Source: Clarkia xantiana subsp. parviflora (Eukaryota > Streptophyta > Magnoliopsida > Myrtales > Onagraceae). Taken from it: a stretch of 64,000 nucleotides of DNA. A program made the position numbers and the translations under genes. A model generated the notes under the pieces. The model was not told the DNA's origin, searched no databases, and saw only the letters and a list, made by a program, of their open reading frames with translations. This document shows positions 10,130-20,128 of the stretch, one piece after another. The stretch spans positions 13,640,001 through 13,704,000 of the forward strand of contig JAPTYO010000017.1 in NCBI GenBank assembly GCA_036873135.1, given 5' to 3'. Every line of letters begins with the position of its first letter. The first letter of the stretch is position 1.

Positions 10130-11282
10130 AGTTAATTACGTGGTAGCGGACAATCAGCTATATAAGAAGGGGTGGTTCTCAACACCTTACTTGAAATGCG
10201 TGGCTGAACCCGACGCAAATCGGATCCTTAGGGAGGTGCATGAAGGGGTCGCGGCTTGTCACGAAGGTGCCCAATCCATTGCGAGGAAAGTGCTGAGTTT
10301 GGGCTATTACTGGCCTTCGATGAGCAAGGAGGCGACGTTATTAGTCCGATCTTGTGACGCGTGCCAGAGGTATGCCCCGAATATCGTGGCTCCGGCTGCT
10401 AATCTGATGTCCATCAAGAGTGCTTGGCCCTTTGCGCAGTGGGGTATCGATTTGGTGGGACCCCTCCCACAAGCACAAGGTCAGTGTAAATATTTGCTTG
10501 TAGCCATTGATTATTTCTCAAAATGGATAGAAGCTAAGGCGTTGGCCAAGACAACGGGGAACCAAAGCGTCAAGTTTCTCCAGACCCATATTATATCCAG
10601 ATACGGGATTCCTAAGGTGTTGATCAGCGATAATGGTCCTCCGTTTAATGGGGCTCAAGTGAAGGAGTATCTGAAGGAACTGAATATCGAGCATCAGACA
10701 TCCTCTGTCCATCATGCTCAAACTAATGGACAGGTGGAGTCAGCCAACAAAATCGTGATGGATGGCCTGAAGAAAAGGGTCTATGCCTTGAAGGGCAAAT
10801 GGCTGAACGAGCTGGAAAATGTGCTTTGGGCTGTTAGAACGACACCCAAACGATCAACTGGGGAGACTCCGTTTGGCCTTGTTTATGGAACAGAGGCTGT
10901 TGCTCCCCTGGAAATAGCTGTGGCGTCCCATCAGATGAGGTATTAGGAGCCTTTGACGAATGATGAAATGAGACGTCTGGACTTGGACTTGCTCGAGGAA
11001 AAGAGGCGGGATGCTGATAAAGTCTAGGCTCAAATGCGTTTGGCCACGGCCAGATATTACAATCGGCGAGTTAAGTCCCGACAGTTCTTCGTCGGAGAGT
11101 TGGTTTGGCGTCGGAACGAGTTCACCCTTTTGGATCGGATCAACAAGATGTCGCCAAAATGGGAAGGACCTTATAAGGTCGTGGGGATGCTAGCTCCAAA
11201 TGCGTATAAGTTGGAAGACCTCGATGGCAGAGTATTGAAGCATTCTTTCAGTGGTGAACACTTGAAGAAATGTCATGTTTGA
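10130..11282 (+). pseudogene. G1 integrase with two stops
   Basis: Same domains as the integrase of A: zinc finger (VHEGVAACH, CDAC), core D in WGIDLVGPLP, D in ISDNGPPFNG, E in NGQVESANK, then a C-terminal domain ending GEHLKKCHV. In-frame stops at 10944-10946 (TAG) and 11026-11028 (TAG) cut off the C-terminal domain; the catalytic core is intact. The minisatellite begins right after the stop. Confidence 0.92.
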
Positions 11283-11620
11283 GATTAAGTCGCCTTCAGT
11301 GGTGCACGATGTTATTAAGTCGCCTTTAGTGGTGCACGATGTTATTAAGTCGCCTTAAGTGGTGCAAGTTATCTATCGTTTGATTCGATGTTAGCATATT
11401 TTGAGCCATCAATGAATAAAGAGGGTGCTTCCGATCAGATTGTTCTTAGATTTATTCTAAGTGTTGTTAAGTCGCCTTAAGTGGTGCAAGTTGTTAAGTC
11501 GCCTTAAGTGGTGCAAGTTGTTAAGTCGCCTTAAGTGGTGCAAGTTGTTAAGTCGCCTTAGGTGGTGCAAGTTGTTAAGTCGCCTTAGGTGGTGCGTGGT
11601 TCTTAGATTTATTCTAAGTA
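11283..11620. repeat. G1 minisatellite
   Basis: Units of about 27-29 bp around GTTGTTAAGTCGCCTTAAGTGGTGCAA, the reverse complement of the motif in A and B, as expected from opposite orientation. Two blocks (about 11283-11370 and 11460-11600) flank a non-repeated spacer with poly(A) signals. This is the shortest array of the three Tat copies. Confidence 0.9.
11415..11613. terminator. Two-way poly(A) signals in G1
   Basis: AATAAA on the plus strand at 11415-11420, about 130 bases after the integrase stop; AATAAA on the minus strand (TTTATT at 11451-11456 and 11608-11613), about 135 and 290 bases after the aORF stop. Role inferred from placement. Confidence 0.5.
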
Positions 11621-11747
11621 TAAGTAAGTCGCTTTGTGAAGTGCAACGATAAATCGGAATTAAAAAAGTTTGATATTTGAAAGGGCTCAAAGGCCTGAAG
11701 GTTCATTACAAAGAAAGGAGAATTACAAGGACTATAAAGATAGAGCA

Positions 11748-14530
11748 TTAAGCTTGGTCCTTGTCGGCATCAGCGGGAGCAGGATCCACGAGATCTGTGG
11801 CAGAAGGCTCCACAGGTTCAGCTGCTGGAGGGTCGATTATCGGGGAATAAACTGTCGGGGGATCGGCACTTGGAAGGTCCGCCATGTCCTCAACACCCGC
11901 GGGAGTGTTGCCCTCATCTCTCTCCTCCGAGAGGTCGAAGTACCTCTTCGCAAAGGGGGCGAGAGTCGCAGACTTGTCGAAGCTAATGGCGTCACCATAC
12001 TCCAGATGGAGCTCCTCGACCAAATTGAAGAGGGTGTTCTCCACCTCCGCGGTGCAGAATTTCACCGCGTCAGCTTGGAAGTCCTCAGAACCCCGATAAT
12101 CTCCCCGACCCTTGGTTTCACCCTTGGTTTCACCCTTGGTTTCAGCCTCGGCCAGTTTGGCAGGGACCTCAGCAAGTTCCCGCTCCAGTCTCGCCTTGGC
12201 GTCTTCCAGAGCCTTCTTCCCAAGGACGTATCTGTCCCGAGCCTCCGCGTCCCTTTTCCGCTCCTGCTGCTCCCGCTTGAGCAGCCCCTCGAAGTCCTGA
12301 ACCCACTTTTGGAGGTCCCGAGTCTTTCGATTAAGGATGGCTTGCTCCTTAGCCAATTTCCCCCTCGAGGACTCGGAGGCGGCGAGATCCTCCTCAAGCT
12401 TGGCTACAACCTCGGGGGCCCCCTTGGCCCGCTCCTGCTCCAGCGCCTCCTCGAAGGCCATAATGTACCAGAAGCAGCGGTTTATATCCGCCATCTCCTG
12501 CGAGGAAAAGAAGAAAAGGTTAGCATATGAGTATACTGCCTTATCGATTGAAGAGAGAAAAGAGGAACTTTACCTCCACCCGACGGATAGCGATTCCACG
12601 GATATCCGCGCGGACGTCCTCCCGATCCATGGAGAGCGGAAGCCTCAAAGATGGTAGAATCGAGCCTGCCACCAAATGAAGACCCAGCTCCGGGTATGTG
12701 TCACCTTGTCGGAGCTGTACTCCTTGCAGCGTCTGGATCGGGGTCCAAGAAGCCGCCTTCTGGTCGGGGTCATAGACCTTGTAGAAGCTCCCGTCCAAAG
12801 GGAGAGGAGGAGGACCGACTGGAGTCGTGGAGGCCGAGTCGCCCTGGGACCCGAAGGGAGTCAAGCTGTGGATGGGGGACTGCTGCTGCAAAGGAGGTGA
12901 GGGGGGCAGCCCCCCGGAGGTTGGCTTCAGCGGGGACTGCCTCGTTCTCCGACGATGAATTAAGGCGAGGCCCTCGTCCGTCTCCTCGGAAGAGTCCAGA
13001 TCTTCCACCCGACGAAACTGATCGCCCGTCGGGGTTTCTCCAGCCCCCGATCCCATCGGGGCAGGAAGTTGAGGGAGACCCTCTCCAACTCGAGCACCGG
13101 AAAGTGGTGCCCCTGCTGAAACTTCAGCCCCCGATTGAATTCCCGATTGACCTGCACCTAGAGGATGAATTGCTTCAGAAAGATAGTCAAGTTGGTTAGG
13201 GTCCTTACACCAAATGACGCGCCGAGAGACGTATTGATCTTTCCCGTGGTAGTTGTAGTAACCCGCTTTGAGGATGCTGGGAGTTTCCCGTGGTAGTTTC
13301 CTTGGTGGAGGGGATCAACTCCTTAGGAACTTGCTTCCTGTATGATTTAATAGTTAGGCGGAGCTGTTTACCTTCTTCAGCATTTTGGACATTGAAGAGT
13401 CTGTCCACCTCCTCTACTCGGGCCCGTTTAGTCCTCTCCGCGAAGGGAGATGCCGACGGAGCGGGGGCCTTCTTTGCCGACTTCCTCTTCCACGCGGGGC
13501 GCTGGACAGCGTCGGTCTCCCCCTGCTTAAGGATGAGACTGGTCAGCAATGATACCTTCTTAGCTGCAAACAATGGAAAACATAGACATGGTTAGAAACG
13601 TTACCCAAGGAACCATATTGGAGGGGCCGTCGTGGAGTTGACCCCCAGAGATTATATCGAGGAGGCGGATCCCGGCATTCACCAGGTCCCGCTCCGTTAG
13701 GGAGTTAGCATCGAGGGGAGTGTAGGCCTCCCCCCAACGGTAAAGCTGGATGCAGTGAAGGATCTGAAAATCTTCATCAGAGTAAGTGTGATAAGTGGGT
13801 GGAGAGTCCGCTTACACTCCCCATCGGGGCCAGGGGATGGAACTGTTCTTAATGAAGATGTAGCTCCTCTTCCACCCGCTGTTGTTGGACCATGTGTCGA
13901 TGAGGAGCCCCCGACCCTTGACAACCTTCCAGGTGTCGCTGGTCCAACTGCACCTCGCAAGCTGCTGCTTATTCCACTTGGGCATCCGAGGATAGAAGGC
14001 GCAAACCCCAGCCTCGTTGCACTTCATCCCGTAGAAAGTTCGGAAGAGTTGGAGGTTGTAGACCCATTTCTGTCGGAAGCAGAGGACTTGAAAAGCGTTC
14101 CACACGCGGATGGCGTGTGGGGAGAAGGTAGTTGGATGCGTCTTGTAGTGGGTGCACATCTCAACCAAATTCCCACAAAAGGGGAATCAGATCCCTGCCG
14201 ATATTTGTCAAGTAGAGACAAATATCTCCCCTTCCTCGGGACGAGTGACCACAGGGTCACCCGAGGCACGGTGGCGAGAATAAGGAAGGCGAGGCTCCCA
14301 GGTTTGGGTAATGCATCCTTCTCGGAGAGCTGCATCATAGGCAGTCACCGAGATTTCGTTGGGAGTGTAATCGAAGTTGAAGGGTTTTCTCCCCTCAGAA
14401 CTGGATCCGCTGTCTGAAAATTAGCCGTGGCAAGAAAAGCCGTAGTGGGTTTTCGGAAAAATGCAAGCAAACTGATCGAAGATAAGGGAAAGGCTACGCT
14501 AACATCAGAGAAGGAATTCTTACCAGACAT
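11748..14530 (-). pseudogene. G1 copy of the antisense gene (aORF), decayed
   Basis: Minus strand. First exon 14530-14524 (ATGTCTG then GTAAGA); the second begins at 14413 after TTTTCAG. The second exon has an in-frame TGA near 14210 where B has Gly. Later parts keep the conserved core (NEAGVCAFYPRMPKWNK), the basic region (KRKSAKK) and the coiled coil, with several shifts. The last exon (about 12497-11748) is open, and holds a three-fold KGET repeat absent from B. Element B landed 17 bases upstream of the ATG and separated the gene from its promoter. Confidence 0.87.
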
Positions 14531-14546
14531 GGTGAATTGAAGCGAG

Positions 14547-14551
14547 AGGAT
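14547..14551 (+). repeat. Target-site duplication of element B, left copy
   Basis: AGGAT before the terminal TG of B; repeated at 23329-23333. Confidence 0.93.
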
Positions 14552-15250
14552 TGTTGGATCACGGTGGAACTCCGGCACGGATCTTGACGGCAATCCTAGC
14601 TCCTTTGCTCCACGCAATCCTGCAAGAGGGGATAGACCGGGCGGTGACCCAGAATCCCTCTCCGATGCTTAAATGAGTACCTCGTCTGACTGGCAAGCAA
14701 CAGATATCAAAAGTATATTGAACTCAACGTAAGTGATCTGAGGTGACCACCTGCCCTTTTATAGGCAAAGAGGTGCCTCAGGTACCTGGCGAACCGTTAG
14801 GGGTGGTTAGCCCGTATCCCGCTTATCTCGTACATGATCTTGCGTATCTTAGCCATGCCCCGCGTATCTCGGCCACGATCCGTGTATTTTAACCACGTTC
14901 CGTACATCTCGGCCACGCCCCGCATATCTTGGCTTTATCCTCTGGTAACGAGTCCCGACTCCCGTCGGGTACTCCAGAGTTATCTCGTTGTGTCACCGCT
15001 CGGGGCCCCTCGTCATCGTGACAGGGCCAATCATTCTCAGGGATTCATCATCGGGGCCTACTTAAAGGCTTCTCGTCGGGAGCTTTTAGCTCCACTGTCG
15101 GGACCGACTCTGTCAGGACCCTGCTTCGTCGGGACTCCCTTCATCGGGACCCTTCTCCTAGGTCATCTTGACCCTTACTCTGGGCCTGGTGGGCCTGTTT
15201 GCCGTTTCCTCGCTGTTTAAAGGGCCTGACGGCTATAGTCGGACCCATCA
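14552..15250 (-). repeat. B 3' LTR
   Basis: TGTTGGATC to CCCATCA. Minus-strand TATA box at 14757-14763. The U3 repeats seen in A are partly eroded (14820-14935). The polypurine tract follows at 15251. Confidence 0.95.
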
Positions 15251-15265
15251 TTTGCCCCCAAGACA
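15251..15265 (-). promoter_or_regulatory. B polypurine tract
   Basis: Minus strand TGTCTTGGGGGCAAA against the LTR start, identical to A. Confidence 0.85.
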
Positions 15266-15636
15266 TGAGGGACTTTTAGTTCGTCGTGTCTTCCAACTCC
15301 CGATTTTTCCAATACTAGAGTCGGGGATCTATTCCTTGGCTCAGTTATCTACGGTTATCAGTCTTCTCCTCCACGTTTCCTCAGGGTTTTATGGATAACT
15401 CCTATATCCAAAGGTCTCTTCGGTTCTCTTGTGCATTAAATGCAGCAGATAATGGAGTGACGTTTTCGACCCACGTGCCTGATTTTTCGCGCCTGTCCTT
15501 TTCTGAAAAGTGCTTTTCAGGCCGTTTCATCATTACGTCCGTTGTCCTTCTGCACGTTTCATTTCGACGGTCCAGATTAAGACCTTTCGACTTCGACGAT
15601 TCAGATCGAAGAGTCCTTTCAACTGTCTTCTTCGAC

Positions 15637-15644
15637 TATAAAAC
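15637..15644 (+). promoter_or_regulatory. TATA box of the B antisense gene
   Basis: TATAAAAC followed by CCTAG, 163 bases before the ATG at 15807. The leader between is C/T-rich, as usual for a plant 5' UTR. The promoter lies inside the element, between polypurine tract and gene, so it is carried with every new copy. Confidence 0.72.
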
Positions 15645-15806
15645 CCTAGCCACAGTCATAATTTAACTTTTACCGTCTTCGAATTCTCAAAAGCTCTCTG
15701 CGATTCCTCAGCAATTCCCAGTTCTGTGTTTTCGAAGATCCTGGGAGTCTTCTCCGATCATCTTTCCGACGACATTTCGTTCATCTCTTTCAACCCCTAC
15801 TCCACC

Positions 15807-18494
15807 ATGTCTGGTAAGGAAACACTCTCCGTTGCTTGTTCGTCTATTCCTTTTTAATTTCTTCCAGAATCCCACTTTATTTTCTTGCCCTGGTTGCTTT
15901 TCAGACAGCGGTTCCAGCTCCGAGGGGAGAAAACCTTTTAAATTTGACTATGCTCCGAATGAAATTTCCTCCACTGCTTACGATGCAGCTCTCCGAGAGG
16001 GTTGCATCACCCTCACCTGGGAACCTCGCTTCCCGTATGATCGACATCGTCCCTCGAGTGACCCTGAGGTTACTCGTCCCCAGAAAGGGGAGGTATTTGT
16101 CTCTACGGGACAAATATCAGCGGGGATCAGGTTCCCCTTCTGCGGTAACCTGGTCGAGCTGTGCCAACATTACCAAACACACCCCACCACTTTCTCTCCT
16201 CATGCCATCCGCATCTGGAATGCCTTCCAAGTCCTCTGTCTCCGACAGAAGTGGGTCTACAGCCTCCAGCTTTTCCGGACTTTTTACGGGCTGAAATGCA
16301 ACGAGGCGGGGGTTTGCGCCTTCTACCCTCGGATGCCCAAATGGAGTAAGCAGCAACTTGCCCGGCACGGTTGGACCAGTGACACCTGGAAGGTGGTCAA
16401 GGGTCGGGGACTCTTGATTGATACGGGGTCTGACAACAGTAGCTGGAAGAGGAGCTACTTCTTCAACCAACATTCTTCTATCCCTTGGCCTCGGTGGGAG
16501 GTGGCAGCAGACCCTCCGCCTGCTTTCCACACCTACGTTGATGAGGACTTCGAGACTCTTCAATTGATCCAGCTTTATCGTTGGGGGGAGTCTTACACTC
16601 CTCTCAATGCTAACTCTTTGGTGGAGCGGGACCTGGTGCATACCGGGGTCCGACTCCTCAGTATTGTCTCTGGGGGCAGCTCTTCGACGGCCCTTCTAGC
16701 GTGGTCCCTTGGGTAAAATTTCTAACTTTTTCTTCGTTTATTGTTTGCAGCAAAGAAGGTGTCTGTGCTGACCGATTTATTCCTTAAGCAGGGGGAGACC
16801 GACGCTGTCCGCCCCTCGCGGAAGAGGAAGTCGGCCAAGAAGGCTGCTGCTGCCAGGTCGGGGTCTCCTTCAACGGAGCAGCCCAAGCGGCCACGGGTGG
16901 ATCTGGACCAACTCTTCGAGGTCCAGAATGCTGAAGAAGGTAAACAACTCCGACTCGCTATTAAATCGTATAAAAGGATGGTTCCGTCGGACTTGATTTC
17001 CTCGACCAAGAAGGGCCGAATTGCTGATGTCAAAAGGATCCTTCGAGGTGAAACTCCCCGAGTCTTGAAGGCAGGCTACTATCACTACCGCGGGAAGGAT
17101 CAATACGTCTCCCGACGTATCATTTGGTGTAAGAATCCCGATGAACTTCCTGACTACCTATCTGAAGCTCTTCATCCTCCAGGTGCAGGTCGCTCGGGAG
17201 CTTCCTCGGGTGCGGCAGCTTCTACAAATGCACCACCTTCAGCGGGGGTGCCTCCCTCAGCTGGAGAGAAGGCACCATCTGGTGAACAGTTTCGCCAAGT
17301 GGAGACCCTGGACTCCTCCGAGGAGACCGGCGGGGTTGATCCCCCTCAGCAGCGTCGGAAGGCGGGGCAATCCCCTTTGAAACCAACCCCTCAGGGGCCG
17401 CCTCCCTCGTCTTCTCCACAGCAGCGGGAGCTCTCTCCCATCCATGATTTCTCTCCTTTTCCTGTCCGGGCTGAGACGGAGATGTGCCCTTCTCTTCCCC
17501 GTCCCATCTCTCCGATGGCTCTCGATGGGGACTTCTATAGGCCCTTCAACCCTTCGCAGGCCGATGCCCCCTGGGCTCCGATCCAGACGCTTCAAGGAGT
17601 CCCGCTCACACAAGGCGAACAGGACCAAGAGCTGGCCCTGCATCTTCTGGCGGGTTCCATCCTGCCTTCTATGCGACATCCGATTCACCTCAATCGGACG
17701 CATATGCAGCGGGACGTCAGGGGTATGGCTATACGCCGTATCGAGGTGAGATTTCACTTTTCCTGGTTGATCGATAAATCGGGTCTTCTGTCCTTCTAAC
17801 ACTTTTACCCTTTTGATTCCAGGAGCTTGGGGACTACAACCGCCTCATCGGGTATGTCATTGCCTACGATGAGGCCCGGGAGCGGGACCGCGGAGTCCGT
17901 GAGCAGCTTCAGGCGGATCTCAAGGCTTCCCAGTCTTCGCAGGGGAAGTTGGCCAAGGAGCTGGCTGCCCTCAATGAGAAGATTCGGGGTCTTCAGCAGC
18001 AGATCGCGGACTTCGAGGGGCTCTTGAGGCAGGAGCGGCATGAGCGGGGGGCAGTCGTGGATCGGCTGACCCAGGAGAAGAAGGCCGCCGAGGACCAGCT
18101 GGTCCTCGAGAAGAAGGCTCTGGAGGAGCTGATTGCGGGGTTCCCGGCGCGGCTGGCCGAAGCGGAGGCCAAGGGTCGGGAGGACTATCGAAGGTCGGAG
18201 GTCTTCCAAGCTGACGCCATGAAGTTCTTTGGCGCGGAGGTGGAGAACACTCTCTTCAACACCGTTGAGGAGCTCCACCTGGAGTACGGGGACGCCATCA
18301 ATTTCGACAAGTCTCCTTCCCTCGCTCCCTTTGCGAAGAAGTACTTTGCTCTTTCTGAGGAGAGTGATGGGGGGAGTACCCCGATAATTGTCGAGGATGC
18401 CTCTGAGCTTCCAAGTGCAGACGCCCCGATAGCCAATCCCCCCGAAGCCAATCCTGCGGACCCCTCTGCTGCTGCTGACGAGGACCAAGCTTGA
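15807..18494 (+). CDS. Tat antisense gene (aORF), four exons, no internal stop
   Basis: Exons: 15807-15813 (ATGTCTG|GTAAGG), 15905-16712, 16751-17745 (|GTGAGA) and 17823-18494. Exons 1-2 and 3-4 join in frame. Between exons 2 and 3 the first AG (16749-16750) does not keep phase, so that junction is unresolved; A and G1 differ from B there by one base. The second exon is rich in Trp and Cys (GQISAGIRFPFCGNLVE, WNAFQVLCLRQKW, GVCAFYPRMPKW), matching in my judgement Pfam PF04195. The third has a basic region (RKRKSAKK) and a Pro/Ser-rich linker. The fourth is a coiled coil of about 110 residues, then an acidic tail ending DEDQA. No enzyme motif is visible. Such antisense genes are known in Tat elements; their role is not. 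Confidence 0.85.
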
Positions 18495-18619
18495 ATGCTT
18501 TTATCTTTCAGAGTCCTTGTATTTTCTTCTCTTGCTTCGTCGTCGGGCCTTCGAGCCCTTTATCAATATTAGACTCCTTTAATTCCGATCTTTTTTGTTG
18601 TCTTTCGTCTTTTCCGATT

Positions 18620-19605
18620 ATTTAACAACGTGCACCACCTAAGGCGACTTAACCTTGAGTGCGTCACTTAAGACGACTTAGTGCTTGGCAGTCGAAACTT
18701 CGATACTTACGAATTTCTCCGACGTCCTCCCGACGATCTAATAACCTGCACCACTTAAGGCGACTTAATATCGAATGCATCACTTAAGACGACTTTAATA
18801 GTTACTTAGGATAGACCTAAAGATCGCGCATCACTTAAGGCGATTTAATATTGTGCACCATTGAAGGCGACTTTCGGATACTTAGAATAAACCTAAGTAT
18901 TGTGCACCACCTAAGGCGACTTTCATCGTGCACCACTGAAGGCGACTTTAATCATGCACCACTGAAGGCGACTTTCATCGTGCACCACTAAAGGCGACTT
19001 TCATCGTGCACCACTGAAGGCGACTTTCATCGTGCACCACTGAAGGCGATTTTAATCATGCACCACTGAAGGCGACTTTCACCGCGCCCCACTGAAGGCG
19101 ACTTTCATCGTGCACCACTGAAGGCGGCTTTCACCGTGCACCACTGAAGGCGACTTTCCTCGTGCACCACTGAAGGCGACTTTCATCGTGCACCACTGAA
19201 GGCGACTTTCACCGTGCACCACTGAAGGAAACTTTCATCGTGCACCACTGAAGGCGACTTTCACCGTGCACCACTGAAGGCGACTTTCATCGTGCACCAC
19301 TGAAGGCGACTTTCATCGTGCACCACTGAAGGCGACTTTCCATCGTGCACCACTGAAGGCGACTTTCATCGTGCACCACTGAAGGCGACTTTCCATCGTG
19401 CACCACTGAAGGCGACTTTCATCGTGCACCACTGAAGGCGACTTTCCATCGTGCACCACTGAAGGCGACTTTCATCGTGCACCACTGAAGGCGACTTTCC
19501 ATCGTGCACCACTGAAGGCGATTTTATTGGGCACCACTTAAGGCGACTTTATTGGGCGCCACTTAAGGCGACTTTATCGGGCACCACTTAAGGCAACTTT
19601 CTTCA
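18620..19605. repeat. B minisatellite, homogenised
   Basis: Roughly 25-30 units of about 26 bp. The central block is dominated by CACTGAAGGCGACTTTCATC, a variant in which CTTAAGG became CTGAAGG; both edges keep the older CTTAAGG form found in A and G1. This is the longest and most uniform array of the three copies, which points to recent local amplification. It lies between the aORF stop and the integrase remnant. Confidence 0.92.
18886..18891 (+). terminator. Poly(A) signal candidate for the B antisense gene
   Basis: AATAAA in the context CTTAGAATAAACCTAAG inside the first part of the minisatellite, about 390 bases after the aORF stop. The opposing minus-strand signal seen in A and G1 was not found in B. 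Confidence 0.4.
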
Positions 19606-20128
19606 AGCATTGTGTTTCTTCAAGTGTTCGCCACTGAAAATGCTTTATTGCTCTGCCATCGAGGTCTTCCAGATATTTCCTCTCCTGAGAGCCGTTAAAC
19701 GGTGGGCCATTGTCACTGGTCACCACCTTAGGAATCCCATATTTGGACATGATGTGGGTCTGGAGGAACTTGACGATCTGATTCCCCGTTATTCTGGCTA
19801 ATGCCTTCGCCTCTATCCATTTTGAAAAATAATCGATAACTATCGGTAAATACTTACATTGTCCTTGTGCTTGTGGAAGAGGTCCCACCAAGTCGATGCC
19901 CCACTGTGCGAAGGGTCCAGCGCTCTTGATGGATGTCAGATTGGCAGTTGGGGCCACAATACTCGGGGCGTACCTCTGGCACGCGTCGTATGATCGGACC
20001 AACGGCATTGTTTCTTTGTTCACCGTGGGCCAGTAGTAGCCCAAGTTCAATACCTTCCTCAAAATGGATCGGGCCCCTTCGTGACAAGCCGCGATCCCCT
20101 CATGCATTTCCTTCCGGATTCGACTGGC
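19604..20128 (-). pseudogene. B integrase remnant
   Basis: Begins at the zinc finger (MHEGIAACHEG); the first Cys of C-x2-C is Tyr (SYDAC). It keeps the first two catalytic Asp (GIDLVGPLP, SDNGPPF), then jumps from near NGSQE straight to LEDLDGRAIKH in the C-terminal domain, losing the catalytic Glu. The last residues are frameshifted. It cannot be an active integrase. Confidence 0.9.

Noticed and set aside
11670..12530. 286-codon plus-strand frame
   Set aside because: It is the mirror of the coiled-coil exon of the G1 aORF, which is conserved on the minus strand in three copies.
18900..19530. Regular short repeats that resemble a CRISPR array
   Set aside because: The units are contiguous with no unique spacers, no cas genes are near, and the DNA is plant retrotransposon sequence. 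It is a minisatellite.
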